Source of the DNA: Dichotomocladium elegans
Lineage: Eukaryota; Mucoromycota; Mucoromycetes; Mucorales; Lichtheimiaceae
Direction: 5' to 3'
Assembly: GCA_025716815.1 (NCBI GenBank)
Contig: JAIXMN010000025.1
Location: 434,001-498,000 of the forward strand
DNA: 64,000 nucleotides
Shown here piece after piece: positions 11,539 through 23,103 of this stretch (positions are counted from its first letter, which is position 1; each line of letters starts with the position of its first letter). A program made the translations under genes and the position numbers. The notes beneath the pieces are model-generated. The model ran no database searches. It was not told where the DNA came from and saw only the letters and a list, made by a program, of their open reading frames with translations.

Positions 11539-12939
11539 ATGCGACAACTCTCCCTCGAATTACTTGAACTTATCGCCGAACGCTGCCAATCGACTCGAGA
11601 TATTGCCCAACTTGCCCGCGTGAATCGGCACTGTCATGCGGCTGCACTACGCGCCCTCTTCAATACTGTGGCCATCCATAGCCCCCGTCAATATGCCTCC
11701 CTCATTGGCAATATGGAGCGATTCGAACACCAAGGTTGGCTTGGTTATGTCCGCAGTGTGGACTTGTCCAGCTACAGTGCGCGCGGCTCCGGGTGGACCG
11801 AAGCCCAGGCCAAGGCAATCGTTGAGCCCCAGGGTCTCGCTAAATTTCTTTCTGCGTGCGTCAACATGAGCCAGCTGTACGTTGGTGAGGAGATGATGCA
11901 AGCTTTTGTGGTCCCAGTTGTCATCCGCGCCGTCTTCACCGGCCATCCTCGTCTGGAGATTTTAGATTTCACTGGTTTCTGCGACCGCAAATTCACAGCC
12001 GCCATGGCTCAAGTTTTTGGAGGCAGCGAGGGAGGTGACAAAAAGGAGAGGTTAACAGTGACTGGAAATGAACTTGAATCACCTCGGTCGGGAACCCCTT
12101 TGCCTGAGAACACAGTGATGCCGCCGAAACTGAGCCGTATCTCATTCTTCATGTGCATGGCACTATCCCAGTCGTCGTTCTTTATTCCCTTCTTCAAGCA
12201 AATGACGGCAAATGGAAACAAGCTGGAGCGTCTCGACCTGGCCAATACCAAGATCAGCAGCGACCTATTTCGATACCTTAACCCAGATGCCATCACCCAT
12301 CTCAACGTACAGGGATGTCATGGGATCAGCTGCTGCTCCGCATTCCTTCCGTTTGTGTACCGTGCGCGCCAGCGACTGGTGGAGTTGAATATGAATATGA
12401 ATTTCAACGGCATAGCCGGAACCAACTTTTGCCACGATTGCCTTTCTCGTCTGGTTGCCCTGGAAATGCCCGCACTCCGAATACTCAACCTTGGTGGCCA
12501 CGACAGCATGGATGACGAGGTCCTCGCCGCCTTCCACCCTACTACCCTCCGCAACATCGAAATACTCTCGCTTGCATCCTCACAGCATATTACGATGGAT
12601 GGCCTCATGGCCATTCTCGCAAAAATGCCCTCGCTGAAGTATATCAATCTCTCACGCACATGGCTTACGCTCGATCTCAACCATCTCTTCGCCCTGTTGA
12701 AACACGCTGCAGCGCCGGAGCGCAAATTGGATGGGCTGAGGATTTTTGAAATCAGCCCTGGTGGTAATATGAGCCGATACCCCGGAAAATTTGAAGGGTG
12801 GATATTGACGCACCACGGGCGCCGTTCATACTACAGTCGCGAGGGAGCTGACCCACGCTTCTTTTATTCTAACAAACTATTACTCCGCGATGAAGTCCAT
12901 GCATCACCCATGACGAGATACTGGAGCTACTCTTGCTAA
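11539..12939 (+). CDS. F-box protein with leucine-rich repeats
   Basis: A single-exon 466-residue protein. F-box proteins recruit substrates to SCF (Skp1-cullin-F-box) ubiquitin ligases, and LRRs usually bind the substrate. Residues 1-45 form a degenerate N-terminal F-box: LSLELLELIAERC, then IAQLARVNRHCHAAALRALF. Irregular LRRs follow from about residue 215, with typical phrases such as KLERLDLANTKIS, ITHLNVQGCHGIS, LRILNLGGHDS, IEILSLASS and LKYINLSRTWL, as in Amn1/FBXL-type proteins. A TATA-like element precedes the ATG by about 65 nt and a poly(A) run follows the stop. The target cannot be inferred from the sequence. Confidence 0.88.
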   Translation: MRQLSLELLELIAERCQSTRDIAQLARVNRHCHAAALRALFNTVAIHSPRQYASLIGNMERFEHQGWLGYVRSVDLSSYSARGSGWTEAQAKAIVEPQGLAKFLSACVNMSQLYVGEEMMQAFVVPVVIRAVFTGHPRLEILDFTGFCDRKFTAAMAQVFGGSEGGDKKERLTVTGNELESPRSGTPLPENTVMPPKLSRISFFMCMALSQSSFFIPFFKQMTANGNKLERLDLANTKISSDLFRYLNPDAITHLNVQGCHGISCCSAFLPFVYRARQRLVELNMNMNFNGIAGTNFCHDCLSRLVALEMPALRILNLGGHDSMDDEVLAAFHPTTLRNIEILSLASSQHITMDGLMAILAKMPSLKYINLSRTWLTLDLNHLFALLKHAAAPERKLDGLRIFEISPGGNMSRYPGKFEGWILTHHGRRSYYSREGADPRFFYSNKLLLRDEVHASPMTRYWSYSC

Positions 12940-13536
12940 AAAAAAAAAAAAAGTCCATTGACACCCGCACATTCTCCTCAGCAACACCCATTTGTATACT
13001 TCTACCCTTCTTCGCATACAGCCCTTGCATTTCTTCAACTTGTTAATATTCCCTTTCTCATATTTTATAACCTTACAATCATAATCAATCCTGCAAATAA
13101 AACGAACACCGTGCACATTTATATTTAGATGGAGAGAAGAACAGCAGCAGCAGTCTGCGCTGATATGCCGCTGTAGCCGGTAGAATACTTTATTTCTAAA
13201 ATGAGTGATATGTGTTACTACGACGGGAGAGAACCATATCGTTGATAATGTTGTGTGCTCTTCAAGCCACTCATTCATAAACTAACGGCAAGAATCATCG
13301 AGCGGAGATATCCTCTTTTGCGATGCTCTTGACTCTTGGACTCTCTGAAGACAGTACATACAATGAGCGTGTTTTCATAGAAAACCAGGTAGTAAAAACG
13401 GGTCCATTGGGATCCATTGCCACCGACATATATAGCCCCTTGTTCAACAACTAGAAACAACGCAAGGGAGGAGGAGAGAAAGAGCGCACGCGTATTATTG
13501 GAAGAGAAACGACTACATCCTGAAGCTGATCTTAAT
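12940..13536. other. gap between convergent genes
   Basis: AT-rich DNA between the F-box stop and the small minus-strand gene. A minus frame at 13275-13580 overlaps the end of that gene and might hold an alternative 3' exon; nothing else was recognised. Confidence 0.35.
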
Positions 13537-13937
13537 TCAACAACTGTGCCATCCGTGAAACGATCCATTGCTCCAGCCACTCTCGAGCTGTCCTTTCAAG
13601 GAACAGTCAAGCACAGGCGGTGATACGCGTGTCTGGATCACATTCGGTTTTTTATCAACGTCCTCTTCGTCCGTCGTCGTGTCTTCGTCCATCATAGTCG
13701 GCTCAATCTTTGATTGTTTCTTTGATGGTTGCTGTGGCTCTAGCGGCAGTGGTTGGGCCCTATCGTTATGTCCATTGTAACGTTTTTTGTTTGGGACATG
13801 TTCTTGCTATGCAAATAATGTCGGGGTCGTGTCAAAGACCATCATTTGTCACCATCCCACACCCTCCTTCTTCATTATACCTTGTCCTCTCCTTCGAACT
13901 GGCGTTTTCGAGTGGGATATTCAGACACAAGAAGCAT
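13537..13937 (-). CDS. small two-exon hypothetical protein
   Basis: I propose this gene from sequence alone. Exon 1 (13937-13881) encodes MLLVSEYPTRKRQFEGEDK and ends AAG|gtataa. A 74-nt intron ends ttgcatag|CAA, and exon 2 (13806-13537) continues in frame with QEHVPNKKRYNGHNDR. The product is about 108 residues, hydrophilic, with a Lys/Gln-rich middle and an acidic patch (MMDEDTTTDEEDVDKK), which suggests a small nuclear or chromatin-linked protein (inference). The C-terminus is uncertain. The frame as read ends FHGWHSC at 13537, but a 47-nt intron starting at CGC|gtatca would give the ending WLEQWIVSRMAQLLN. No family was recognised. Confidence 0.5.
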
Positions 13938-15028
13938 AACGGAGCGTGGGTGTATGTATCAAATTGAAATAAAAGAGGAATTTTCTCTCTCTCTCTCTCA
14001 GTTTTTTTTTAGGTGAAATGGCGTGCGACAGTGCGGTATCGATGATGGTTCATTTTGAGATTAATAGAGAGCCTATGTACGTCCATCCGCTCCACCACAA
14101 ACATTTCATACTGGGCAAAAATATGTGATAAAATATGTTCTCAAGCAGGCAAGAATACCTCAATGTGGGACTTTAACCCATATGCGATAACCAATCTTCC
14201 TCTTCCCCCCTCCCTGCCCGCGCTGGGATAATTTGTCGGTGTAGCATGCTTGTCTGCACACACACACACACACACACCATTTGACGTATATCGTATTGCT
14301 ATCAATGGGTGCAAACCGTAGTATTCGCTCCATGAATTCCTATCCCGGCTGCCTTCCGTTGTGTAACGAGGCTCCGACTTTTGATTTCAAGAACAGCATT
14401 GGCAAGGCGGCTTAATAAATACATGGTCCTTTGGCTGATCAAATCTAGCGATAGAATCTAAATGGCGCGTACAAGGGTGCTTCATACACGAGATGAAGGG
14501 ATTCAAATAGTCAATTTACCATATCCGCGAAGTCATGCTTTACGTCTTTATCATTATCACCAAAAGGTTGCAAAAGCACGGGGAGGAAAAGTCAGCCATA
14601 TTTCTAAAGGCTGCCCGAGGTCTGGCGTAACCATCTAAAAGATTCCTTGCCATCAGAATTATGTTTCCATCACCGCCCATCCCGGGGATGAGGCACGCTA
14701 CTCAAAAGAGAATCAAATTCATCACGATTCCCAGTGGAAGATTGGGGAAGAACAGGGACGATGGTGCACACTATTCCTATGTCCTTAATCTGCCTCGAGT
14801 CTGTCTTTCTACATTAGATATTGTTTCAGGGGGAAGCATGAATCAGAGTTTAAAGACGTCTCGCAAATTGTATGCGCATCAGAGTAATGATCATGGGAAG
14901 GTGGGTTTCTGACATGTATTCGGACGGAGCCATAGCGCCCCCACCTACGCGCTAAGGGTTGCTTTGTGTGACCGTCATGCAAAAAGACAACAAACTCATG
15001 AGGTCGTCCTCCCCTCTTCCAAATCAAA
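13938..15028. other. intergenic with two microsatellites
   Basis: This stretch lies between the small minus-strand gene and the first Tc1 relic. It holds a (CT)n tract at about 13984-13999 in the presumed leader of the small gene and a (CA)n tract at about 14257-14277. No gene was recognised. Confidence 0.45.
14257..14277. repeat. (CA)n microsatellite
   Basis: About ten CA units in non-coding DNA. Confidence 0.85.
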
Positions 15029-16320
15029 GTTGCAGAATCGCAAAAATACAAATCGCATTTGCCCAGAAATCTTTACGGGTGACGACAAATCGAATGTCAC
15101 ATGCATAGACGGAAAGATGTCGCAAATCCATCCCATCCTATGACTCTTTCTCTTTATAAACTTTTACATTCTGAAATGAGCAATCTATTTTTTACGACGA
15201 TGGTCAAGATCATGTCGCTGATGAGCGTGGCTGACCTGAATCTATGGACTATGTTGTTGATGAAGAAATGTACTATCTGCAATCCGTTTGTTCTTACACT
15301 GAATATCTGCGTAGCTTATCGTGCAAAGATAACCCTGAGCTTACTACCACGAACATTCCCAAGCGAGAGGATACAGACAATTGAATGAAAGAAGCGGGGA
15401 TCAAGCGCAGTTACACAGCGTACACTGACCAAGACAAGGTTAGATTCTTCAAACGGATGGTTGAGAAGGTCTTGCATGCATGAGCTGCTAGGGAATCCAT
15501 GTTCGTTCAGCCCAGCGATGGACATTACAGTACGAGAAAGACCCTGAAAGCATCTTTAAGAAACCTAAAGAGGGGGGACGTTCGCGCATTCTCAATGAAT
15601 AGCATAAGAGCATTTTTTAGAATACATTGATGAGATTCCATCCATTGTCCTAGAGCAGCTGATGGAGCAACTGCTTCAAAGATTTGAGGCTCTCAAAGTA
15701 TCTGAAACGACACTCCATCGATTTTATGAAAAAAGAATTCATTTGTCATTGAAAATGGCTCGGTTTCAGCCTGTAGGACAGAAATAGTGCTGCCAAGATC
15801 CCAAGAGCACCTTGACTTGGTGCGCAGATGGGACAGAAACGGCATCGACTTAGAAAAACTACGTCTTCCTTGACGAGGCTGGATTCCATATTTATATGAA
15901 AAGCAGCATGGTAAGGTCCAAGAAAGGGTACCCTGCAGTGGTCCCAATACCAAAGACAAGAGCAAAGATAGCCACAACCTTGGGAGCGATCTCAGCGTCA
16001 GGGATCATTAAACGTTACTTGAGACTCTCGCGGCCACCAATCAAGAAAAGGAAGAGGGCAGGTCAAGCTGAAGTTATGATTAGAGGAACTTTAACTGGAT
16101 ATTATCTCAGCTTCCTTAAGGCTACGATGGATGAGATGGGCAACCATGAGCATATGGTGGGGCATTATTTGGTAATGGATAACACACCTATCCATAAGGC
16201 TGAGGATGTCGCTAAATACATCGAGTGTCGAGGATATCGATGTGCTTATTACCCACCCTACTCGCCCGAATTCCATCTGATTGAGCAAAGCAAAAGACAA
16301 TAGGATATCCTGTCATACCA
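15029..16320 (+). pseudogene. Tc1/mariner-like transposase relic, copy A
   Basis: Tc1-like elements move by cut-and-paste through a DDE transposase. Here the coding region is broken by several stops and frame changes (for example after VEKVLHA and after FFRIH), but the plan is clear. A helix-turn-helix-type N-terminus (SYTAYTDQDKVRFFKRM) is followed by the first catalytic Asp in FLDEAGFHIYM, the second in YLVMDNTPIHKAEDVAKYIE, and a degraded C-terminal YYPPYSPEFHLIEQ that supplies the Glu. The stretch 15896-16303 is still open for 135 codons. The same family recurs at about 28.2 and 34.1 kb. Element ends and terminal inverted repeats were not resolved. It cannot be active as it stands. Confidence 0.85.
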
Positions 16321-17510
16321 CCTAGTTCTACCCTGCAATCTTCTAATATCCCGGATCCTCCGCAGATAATGATATAAGCCTAACCCACGTGCCTTGAAAG
16401 GAGAGGATGTAGGCTTTGGGTGGGACCATGGTTTGACTGCACCCACGCAGGCCTCCCACCATGGCTTCGACGAGGCGCTTTTGTTCGTCTGCTTCCTCCA
16501 TTGCTTCCCCCGATGCTTCTGCCGCTGGTGTTGTTGCTGGTCCTTCGTCGTCCCTCCTCGTTCCTTCTTCCAACCCTTCCGCCGTCGATGGTCAACAGCT
16601 CCTGTTCCTTCCTTCCCTCCTTTTTCCGCCATTGTTACCGCAATGGCACACCTAACTACCTTCGGGGTAAGTTGAAGAGTAAGAATTAACATGTATGCAT
16701 GCGACATTTTATTTTTGAAAATAAAGTATATGAAAAAGATGCACCATCTTTGACAGCGTTTGCATTGGAGTAACATGAGTAATGGTACCTTTGCGCTGCA
16801 AGTTGTTAGCAGCATTGTCTGTAGGAGAGGGAGAGTGTATGTGAATACGCGTAACCATTTTCAGTCTATTGATAACCCAGGCAGCCGCCCCAACTTGTCT
16901 CCTCTCCCTCTTCTTTCATCAAGATGCTGGAAAGATTCCTGGTCTTTCCCTTTACCACATGGGATCCACAAGAGCTGATTCTGTTTGGATTCCCAATACT
17001 GTGGGTCCGCTCAACGCGACGGGGGCACTGCAGCCTTATCTCTGCCAATTCATGCCCACAAACTTCGGGCATCCGGGAGGTTGACCTTCAACTAATTTGT
17101 ATCTATATTCTTCTTTGGCTTTTTCCCCCACTCACCTCCGCTGGTAGCAATTGAGAAACATTTGGAGATGCTGTACACCGTACTTTTTGGAGCACTCAGA
17201 CCGAAATGATCTTGAGGCGTATGTTCGTCAAGGACGACTAAGGTTAATACATAGTTTTGTAGGTTGAGAAGAGAGAGGCATATTTTATGAATAGAAACAT
17301 CATTGACACGCAACTTCTACTCTCTACTTTGGCTTGGGATGGATGAATAGCTTTTTTTCTTTCAGATCATGCAGAAATCCTTTTTTCGGTTGTTGCTATT
17401 TTTAATAATGTTGCTTGCTGCCCTGAAGCTACCGAGATTTCTCAGTCGCCCTTCCCCTCCGCCACCTACGTACTCTCCCACACGCACACACACACACATT
17501 GCCCCAAGCC
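16321..17510. other. unassigned stretch with pyrimidine-rich coding-like DNA
   Basis: Just after the transposase relic, 16440-16690 is richer in C than its surroundings and has long overlapping open frames. One plus frame starts MASTRRFCSSASSIASP at 16461 and seems to continue in another frame as VPSFPPFSAIVTAMAHLTTFG, as if frameshifted. A second coding-like piece lies at 16869-17084. These may be remnants of another mobile element, but I recognise no motif. The Ctk2 promoter must lie near 17300-17500. Confidence 0.3.
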
Positions 17511-18923
17511 ATGAGTGGATCGCCCAATCCCACGCCCTCTACTCCTGTCCGGCTGACGGCTGGTCTAGCGTTCAAGCGTCGTTACAGGCCATACTTTACG
17601 AAACGTCAGCTATCGACATTGAACAGCCTGAAACGGTCCGTGCACGGCCCATCGTCGAAGGAACCCTCAGCACGCATCGCCAGTTGCAAATTCATTCAGC
17701 AATTGTGTAGAAAAGTTGGCTTGTAAGCATGGGCCATTTTGCCTGAATAGCCTATCTCGACGGATCATTGACAACTCACACAAGAAACATATAACTCAAT
17801 CTGTATATTCAAAAAAAAAAGTCCTGAAAGCACAATGAGTACCGCGCAGGCGCTTTACCATCGGTTTTATCTCTTTTACTCGATACGCGAATACCCGCCT
17901 CAGGCAAGTCAAGCGAAATGAGCCAAAATGGGGTGTGGTTGGGATGTTGTTTCGTTGTGTCGGCTCCCAAACATCGGAGAGCGCGCTGTCTCTCTCCCTC
18001 CTTCGGGCTGATGGAGCTGATTTTATTATTATACCTTATATAGGAGGTCAGCATTGCGTGTACCTTCGTGGCGAGCAAGATCGAAGAGACTTCGAAGAGC
18101 CTCAAGGACATCCTTGTTGCCGTCCACAGTGTGCGTTATCCGACAAGCGTGGAACTTGACCCCGAACAGGTGTCCGAGGAACGCAGACGCAGGATCATCG
18201 GGTATGAGAAACTGTTGATGGAGACCATCTGCTTTGACTTTCAGCAACCGCATCCGTACGAATATGTGGTGAAATTTGTCAAATGGATCCAGCAAGCTAG
18301 GCAGGATTTGGACGGCAAGCAACTTGCACGGAAGGCGTATCATCTAGCCGTGGAAAGGTATATATGTACACACATATGATGAAATACAAACGTATATTCT
18401 TGTTTAACCTCCCACACGCAATCAGTTACCAGACCGCACTCTGCGTTGAATACCCTGCCCACACAATTGCAGCTGGCTGCATTCTACTCGCCTCGAAAAT
18501 TCTTAAGCTCCAAGACGTTTCTTTCGCGGGCTTGGAAGACGACCATCCCTGGGACCAGTTTTTCTGTTCGCGAATGGAAGATATCGATGGTATGCCGTGT
18601 AACCAAAGAAAAGGCAGCATGCCCTGTCTTTATTTTTTCTTCTAATACCCGTGCACATATATGTAGATATCTGCCTCCAGGTCCTTGATTTGATCATTTC
18701 CGCATATCCCGAACATGAGCGGGAAAACTACACAGCCATCAAGATTGACATCCACAAACAAGCCGAAAAACGAGGAAATGATCCGAATATGGATCCGATA
18801 ACAAGCGAAGAATTAACTTCACGGACAATCGACTGGGAATTCGATCGATCCCCCAATCCTCTCGAGGTGGTCAACACGAACCAGCACTCTGTCTCTTACG
18901 AGTTTTCGCTGATATCATCCTAA
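17511..18923 (+). CDS. CTK2: Ctk2-type cyclin, CTD kinase (CTDK-I) subunit
   Basis: This cyclin partners the kinase that phosphorylates Ser2 of the RNA polymerase II C-terminal repeat, in the nucleus. Five exons (17511-17722, 17822-17903, 18044-18357, 18426-18589, 18667-18923) give 342 residues. The N-terminus has RRYRPYFTKRQL. The first cyclin fold includes STAQALYHRFYLFYSIREY, then CTFVASKIEETSKSLKDIL and MIGYEKLLMETICFDFQQ-type phrases (here RIIGYEKLLMETICFDF). The second fold has HTIAAGCILLASKIL and ICLQVLDLIISAYP. The splice F|PEST restores the family's FPxxTxxTAQ block. Intron 2 (17904-18043) has a GC donor (CAG|gcaagt) and is forced by frame and homology. An in-frame TTG lies 12 nt upstream; the ATG at 17511 is preferred. 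It converges with the IDO gene, with 231 nt between the stops. Confidence 0.85.
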
Positions 18924-19154
18924 GCACGATGAGCAGGGGAAATGGAGGCGGCAGGGCACGGAAACTATGTATATACGCAAATTTACATGCTGAGAACTGA
19001 CAACATTAAATATATGTATATGTATACCATGTCAAATGAAAACAAAAGGGACGGTCAGGCTAAGTATATGCATGCGAGTGCATGTTGGAGAGATGGGGGA
19101 TAGGGTGGATTGAGCTTTAATATACTACGAGAGGAGGGTATTTCGTGGCATTGT

Positions 19155-21132
19155 TCAGCGCGCAGTGAACCAGTTGCGCCATGATCTGAGTGAAGGAGAG
19201 CGCTTGCCGAGTACGGAGGAGATGTTTTTGTCGTCTACAGCAACCTTAGGTGCTTTGGGAAGAATGCCATTGGTTTTGGTGGTGGTGGTGCTGTCCTTGC
19301 TGCTAGTGCCCACTTGGGATTCGGCCGTTTCGTCGCGAGCTTGCTTCAAGAAGGGTAGAACATTTGTTCCTCCTGTGCCCCGAACGACCCCCGTCTTGGG
19401 GTCAACGTACTTTGCAAGGCCCAGTTCGGGAAACAGATTGCTGACCTTTGCGGACACAGATCCTTCTCGGATACGAGGCTCTGTCTCCAGCGCAGTCTGA
19501 GGATAGAGCACATTTTGCTCGACCTTGGAGCGCTTCGCCGGTGGAGACTCGGTCAGGTCCCCTTTATTCTCAACAGCAAAACCACCGTGCGCAATATTGG
19601 GGCCCTTGCGGGCTTGGTTCACGATATAGAGCGTGACCATGCGCACATGAATATCTCGGAACTGTTTGAGCTGACTGAGGATTTCATCATACATCTCAAC
19701 GAGCGCCTTCTCATCCGCAGACTGCTCGGACTTGCGCTCCTGTAGCTGCAGAATGTAGCTACGCAGGTTGGCCGCAGACTCGAGGTCTTCGAGAAACTCA
19801 CGATGAGGACCGGGCATGTAGGACCGCATCGCACGGAGAAAGGCGTTTCGGTTCGTACGGACAAAGGGAGGCGGGGATGATTGGGTGTTCCTGACGTTGA
19901 GATCGTCTGCTGGGTTTGGCGTGGGAAGCTTCGTGTACCGGTCATTTACTTCAGCCGTTGTCATGTTCTTCCGCTGACCTGTGGGATAATGCTCCACACC
20001 AAGCGCCACGTCCAGGGCAGCGATAAGACTGCTCTGGGCAGCGCTTCCTCCCGCATACCGGCGATATTGGCGTAACAATCGTTCACCCTCGGAGAGATGA
20101 CTCATGTCGGCATACTCGTCCGTCTCCGCCTCCCAAAAGGAATCCACTCCTTCGTAAATTAGTCCAAACGGCAGCCCCGCTTCTGCCATATTCTCCCAGC
20201 CTGCCAAATAAGGGCGAATCTTCCAATAAAAGACGTAGGGGTCACACTTCTCAAACATCCGCTGGAGAACATCACGCATCCTGGATACAGACACACGAAT
20301 CGTATCTAGGTCAGCGAGTAGGCCCTTTTGATTGCCGTCCTGGACATGGCTGATTGCGTTGACAATAGCAGAGAGACATGGTGCACCTACGCTCTCGATT
20401 GCGGTTGTCACGAGATAAAACCATGCCTCGTCCAATGATCCAGAATACGTTGCGAGGGTCGCAAGGTTGCTAGCAAAAAAAAAAGCAACCAAGCACATAG
20501 GCATTGTTATTGTCTGAGCAAAAAACATCCGGATGTCTCTTTTCGAGGTCTACCTGAGATCAATAGGCCCCTGAGGGTCGAGCAGACGGTAATTCCATAG
20601 CACAACAGCTGCGTGGCAGACCACCGGATTGAGGCCCAGGTGATTAGCTACACCTGTCCAAGGCACTGCAAGATTGGCTGGTAGGGTCTGGATCCGTGGG
20701 AAAGATTAGCGCAAATCCATCAATCAGACGCGCCTGAGATTTTTTTTCCAGGGTCACGTTGGGTTTAGGTCATTTCTTACCTCCGATGTTTTTTCGTGCT
20801 TGCCCCATACGTAGCTGTGCGAGATCATGGACAGTATCAAGAACGCACGCCGGTACTCCGGGATAGTCTTGAGACGTCGGTAATTAAGAAGCGGCATCTG
20901 AAAAAAAGTCAGTTCTATTTATTTGTTGGGTCCAATAAACAAGCCAAACCTTTTCGACACTTTGCCGAAGCTTGCCTGCCAAAAGCAGTCCATTGAAGTC
21001 ATCCATCATGGCCTCCCAAGGCTCAAAATAGACGTCCGGAAGTCGACGCAGTGGTGGTTCGGGTGGTAGAAATCCCGTGACAGGTGAAATGTCGTATTCC
21101 TCAAGAGACCGCATTGGGTGTAAAGCTGGCAT
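19155..21132 (-). CDS. indoleamine 2,3-dioxygenase family protein (IDO)
   Basis: IDO is a haem enzyme that oxidises L-tryptophan to N-formylkynurenine, the first step of the kynurenine route to NAD. Four exons (21132-20950, 20897-20781, 20687-20554, 20469-19155) give 582 residues. Family blocks seen: SYVWGKHE, AVPWTGVANHLGLNPV, SGSLDEAWFYLVTTAIE, FYWKIRPYLAGW, GLIYEGV, GGSAAQSSLIAALDVALGV and MRSYMPGPHREFLEDLE. RDIHVRMVTLYI follows, whose His (about residue 419) aligns with the proximal haem ligand, then RGTGGTNVLPFLKQARDE. The protein is well over 100 residues longer than animal IDO, owing to a linker containing PPAKRSKVE before the GTGGT motif and a Ser/Thr/Lys-rich tail ending SWRNWFTAR. 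All key motifs are intact, so activity is expected. It could belong to a low-affinity fungal IDO subtype, which I cannot separate by eye. Confidence 0.92.
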
Positions 21133-23103
21133 ATTTATAAATCGGGGGTAGGGCGGTGCACTAGAAGGTGCGCAGTCGGGACGGCGGAGAGGTTTGGTGG
21201 GATAATATATTTGAGCCTTCAGAAGAAGAAGAAGAAGAAGCGAAGACCCAGCGAGACCTCAAGAGACAACGAGAACTGAAAAAGTGAAGAAGAAGGGAAA
21301 GAGGAGGAAAGAATGCAGAACCCGAGATGATTGCAAACTCCTCAAAGCTCATTGGTTACCTCATATCGACTCCCAAGAAAAAGGTCACTCCCCACAGTTG
21401 GTGAATGGGCGAGCGGGTGATCATTTGAGCCACTCCGGCTCGTATGGATACCATTTTGCCGTACTCGTTCACACAAGATCGTCTTTCTGAAGCAAAAAGG
21501 TACACTAATGGTGGAAAGAATGCAGACCAATCTAGCAAGGCATACTCCTATCTGATAATCACCTCGACAGATCTCGGTTACTTGTGTACACAAACAAAGC
21601 GAAAAGTTATCCCTACCAATGACAGGTTAATACAGCTGACTAAGAAAATGTGTTGGACGAGAACTTCGTGTAAATAGCCGGTAATCCCCCCCTGTGGCGC
21701 CTGACCGACAACGCTTATAATCATATCCAGATCGACGTCACGTCCTTGTCAACATGCGAAGTATTTTACAGTGGCCGACAGTGAATGGATGGATGTCTAT
21801 TATTATTTGTATCAAACCTGTAGTATTTCAAATATATTTGGTACGGATGAGGCCCTTTATTACATATTCCGTTCTGCATTGTTTCCTGTGCAGTAAAGGT
21901 AAATTAGGCGCTAATCATGCGCGTTGCTGAGGTAATACAGTTCTTTTTGTTAGTTTTTACCCTCAAAAGGAAAAGGCTATCAAGTTGCCTGGTTTCTCAA
22001 CACACGACAGATAAGCTTGACCCTCTCCATCCCTTTCACCTTACCACACCAGAAAGAGCACAGCATATCAATGAAAGCAATTCAATATATATCGAGAGAC
22101 ATCCTAAGCCTTTTGACTTCCTCAGTTCAACCATTTGCGACTTTATTCCCTTGGCTGTTGACTGCAGGACTGTGAATGATATCTGGTGTGGAGCTTCTTG
22201 TCGCCTTTGCTAGTTCTTTCTAACTTAATGTCCGTCAAGTCTCATTAATGCACCCCTCGTCGCTAATCCTCTCTCCAACCTGAAGGTTAACTCTTTCTAG
22301 TGACACGCCCCTTTTCATTGATAAATATAGATTCTTGCTGTTTCTGTCTGTTCTTGTCGGTACACCCCCCAAAAACCTTCTTGAAACATTAGCCGTTATC
22401 ATGATCCGTGAGGGCTGTGTAGCAGCGTTTGATTTTGCTCCTTTCAGCCAAGAGTGTTACACGCTTCATCCTAATAATATGCACAGCAATAAACTCAGAA
22501 CTATCCTTGCATCATATGCTACGCGTATATTCTGCGTTGGAATACACACTCTGAAGTAAAATGCACATTCTCATATTGCCGGAAATTACACTACTTGCTC
22601 ATCCGTGACTATTGAACGTGGATAGAAGGCATGTCCCAAAGCCATCTGATGTATCCCTATAGAGCGCTCTGGGAAGATCTTTGTGCGATATCTGCAACAG
22701 TCGATTGTTTGCGTTTGCAGAATGGCATTGGGTGGTTTGGTTCCTTCCTGATTTCAATCTACAGTCTGGTTTCATCTGTGACAAGGTCATCTAACGGGCA
22801 TCGCGAGTTTCGACTGTCTGGCAGTCATACATCCTCTGGCCATATGAAAAAAGTGGACTATGTCATTCTGTTGACCCAACATATTTTGCTACCGTTTTTG
22901 CATTTAAGCATAGCACACATGCTAGTTTCTTGGCTGCTCTGCATATGTGCATCAAGTTACTTTACTGCACCGCTTTTTCTATAAAAGCCATTTTATACAT
23001 CGCCCTTCTAATTTCCCCTTCCTCCTAACGCCTTGTTGCTCTATCTAGGACCAACGACCTAACATTCTACGCATACGCATTCCCCCTTTTCCATAAAGTG
23101 CAG
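21133..23103. other. intergenic, IDO promoter side and unassigned DNA
   Basis: The IDO start faces this region, which begins with a GAA-repeat leader (21221-21240). Open frames at 21917-22213, 22335-22559 and 22631-22984 look only weakly coding. They could include 5' exons of the membrane protein that follows, but I found no splice chain that joins them. Confidence 0.35.
21221..21240. repeat. (GAA)n microsatellite
   Basis: A short GAA tract about 90 nt upstream of the IDO ATG, in the presumed leader or promoter. Confidence 0.8.

Noticed and set aside
16258..16815. 185-codon minus-strand frame antisense to the end of the transposase relic
   Set aside because: It overlaps the recognisable transposase C-terminus in antisense and reads low-complexity Arg/Gly/Lys codons from a pyrimidine-rich tract.
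19619..19945. Antisense and shadow frames within the IDO gene
   Set aside because: The IDO frame carries all conserved motifs; the others are by-products of biased codon use.
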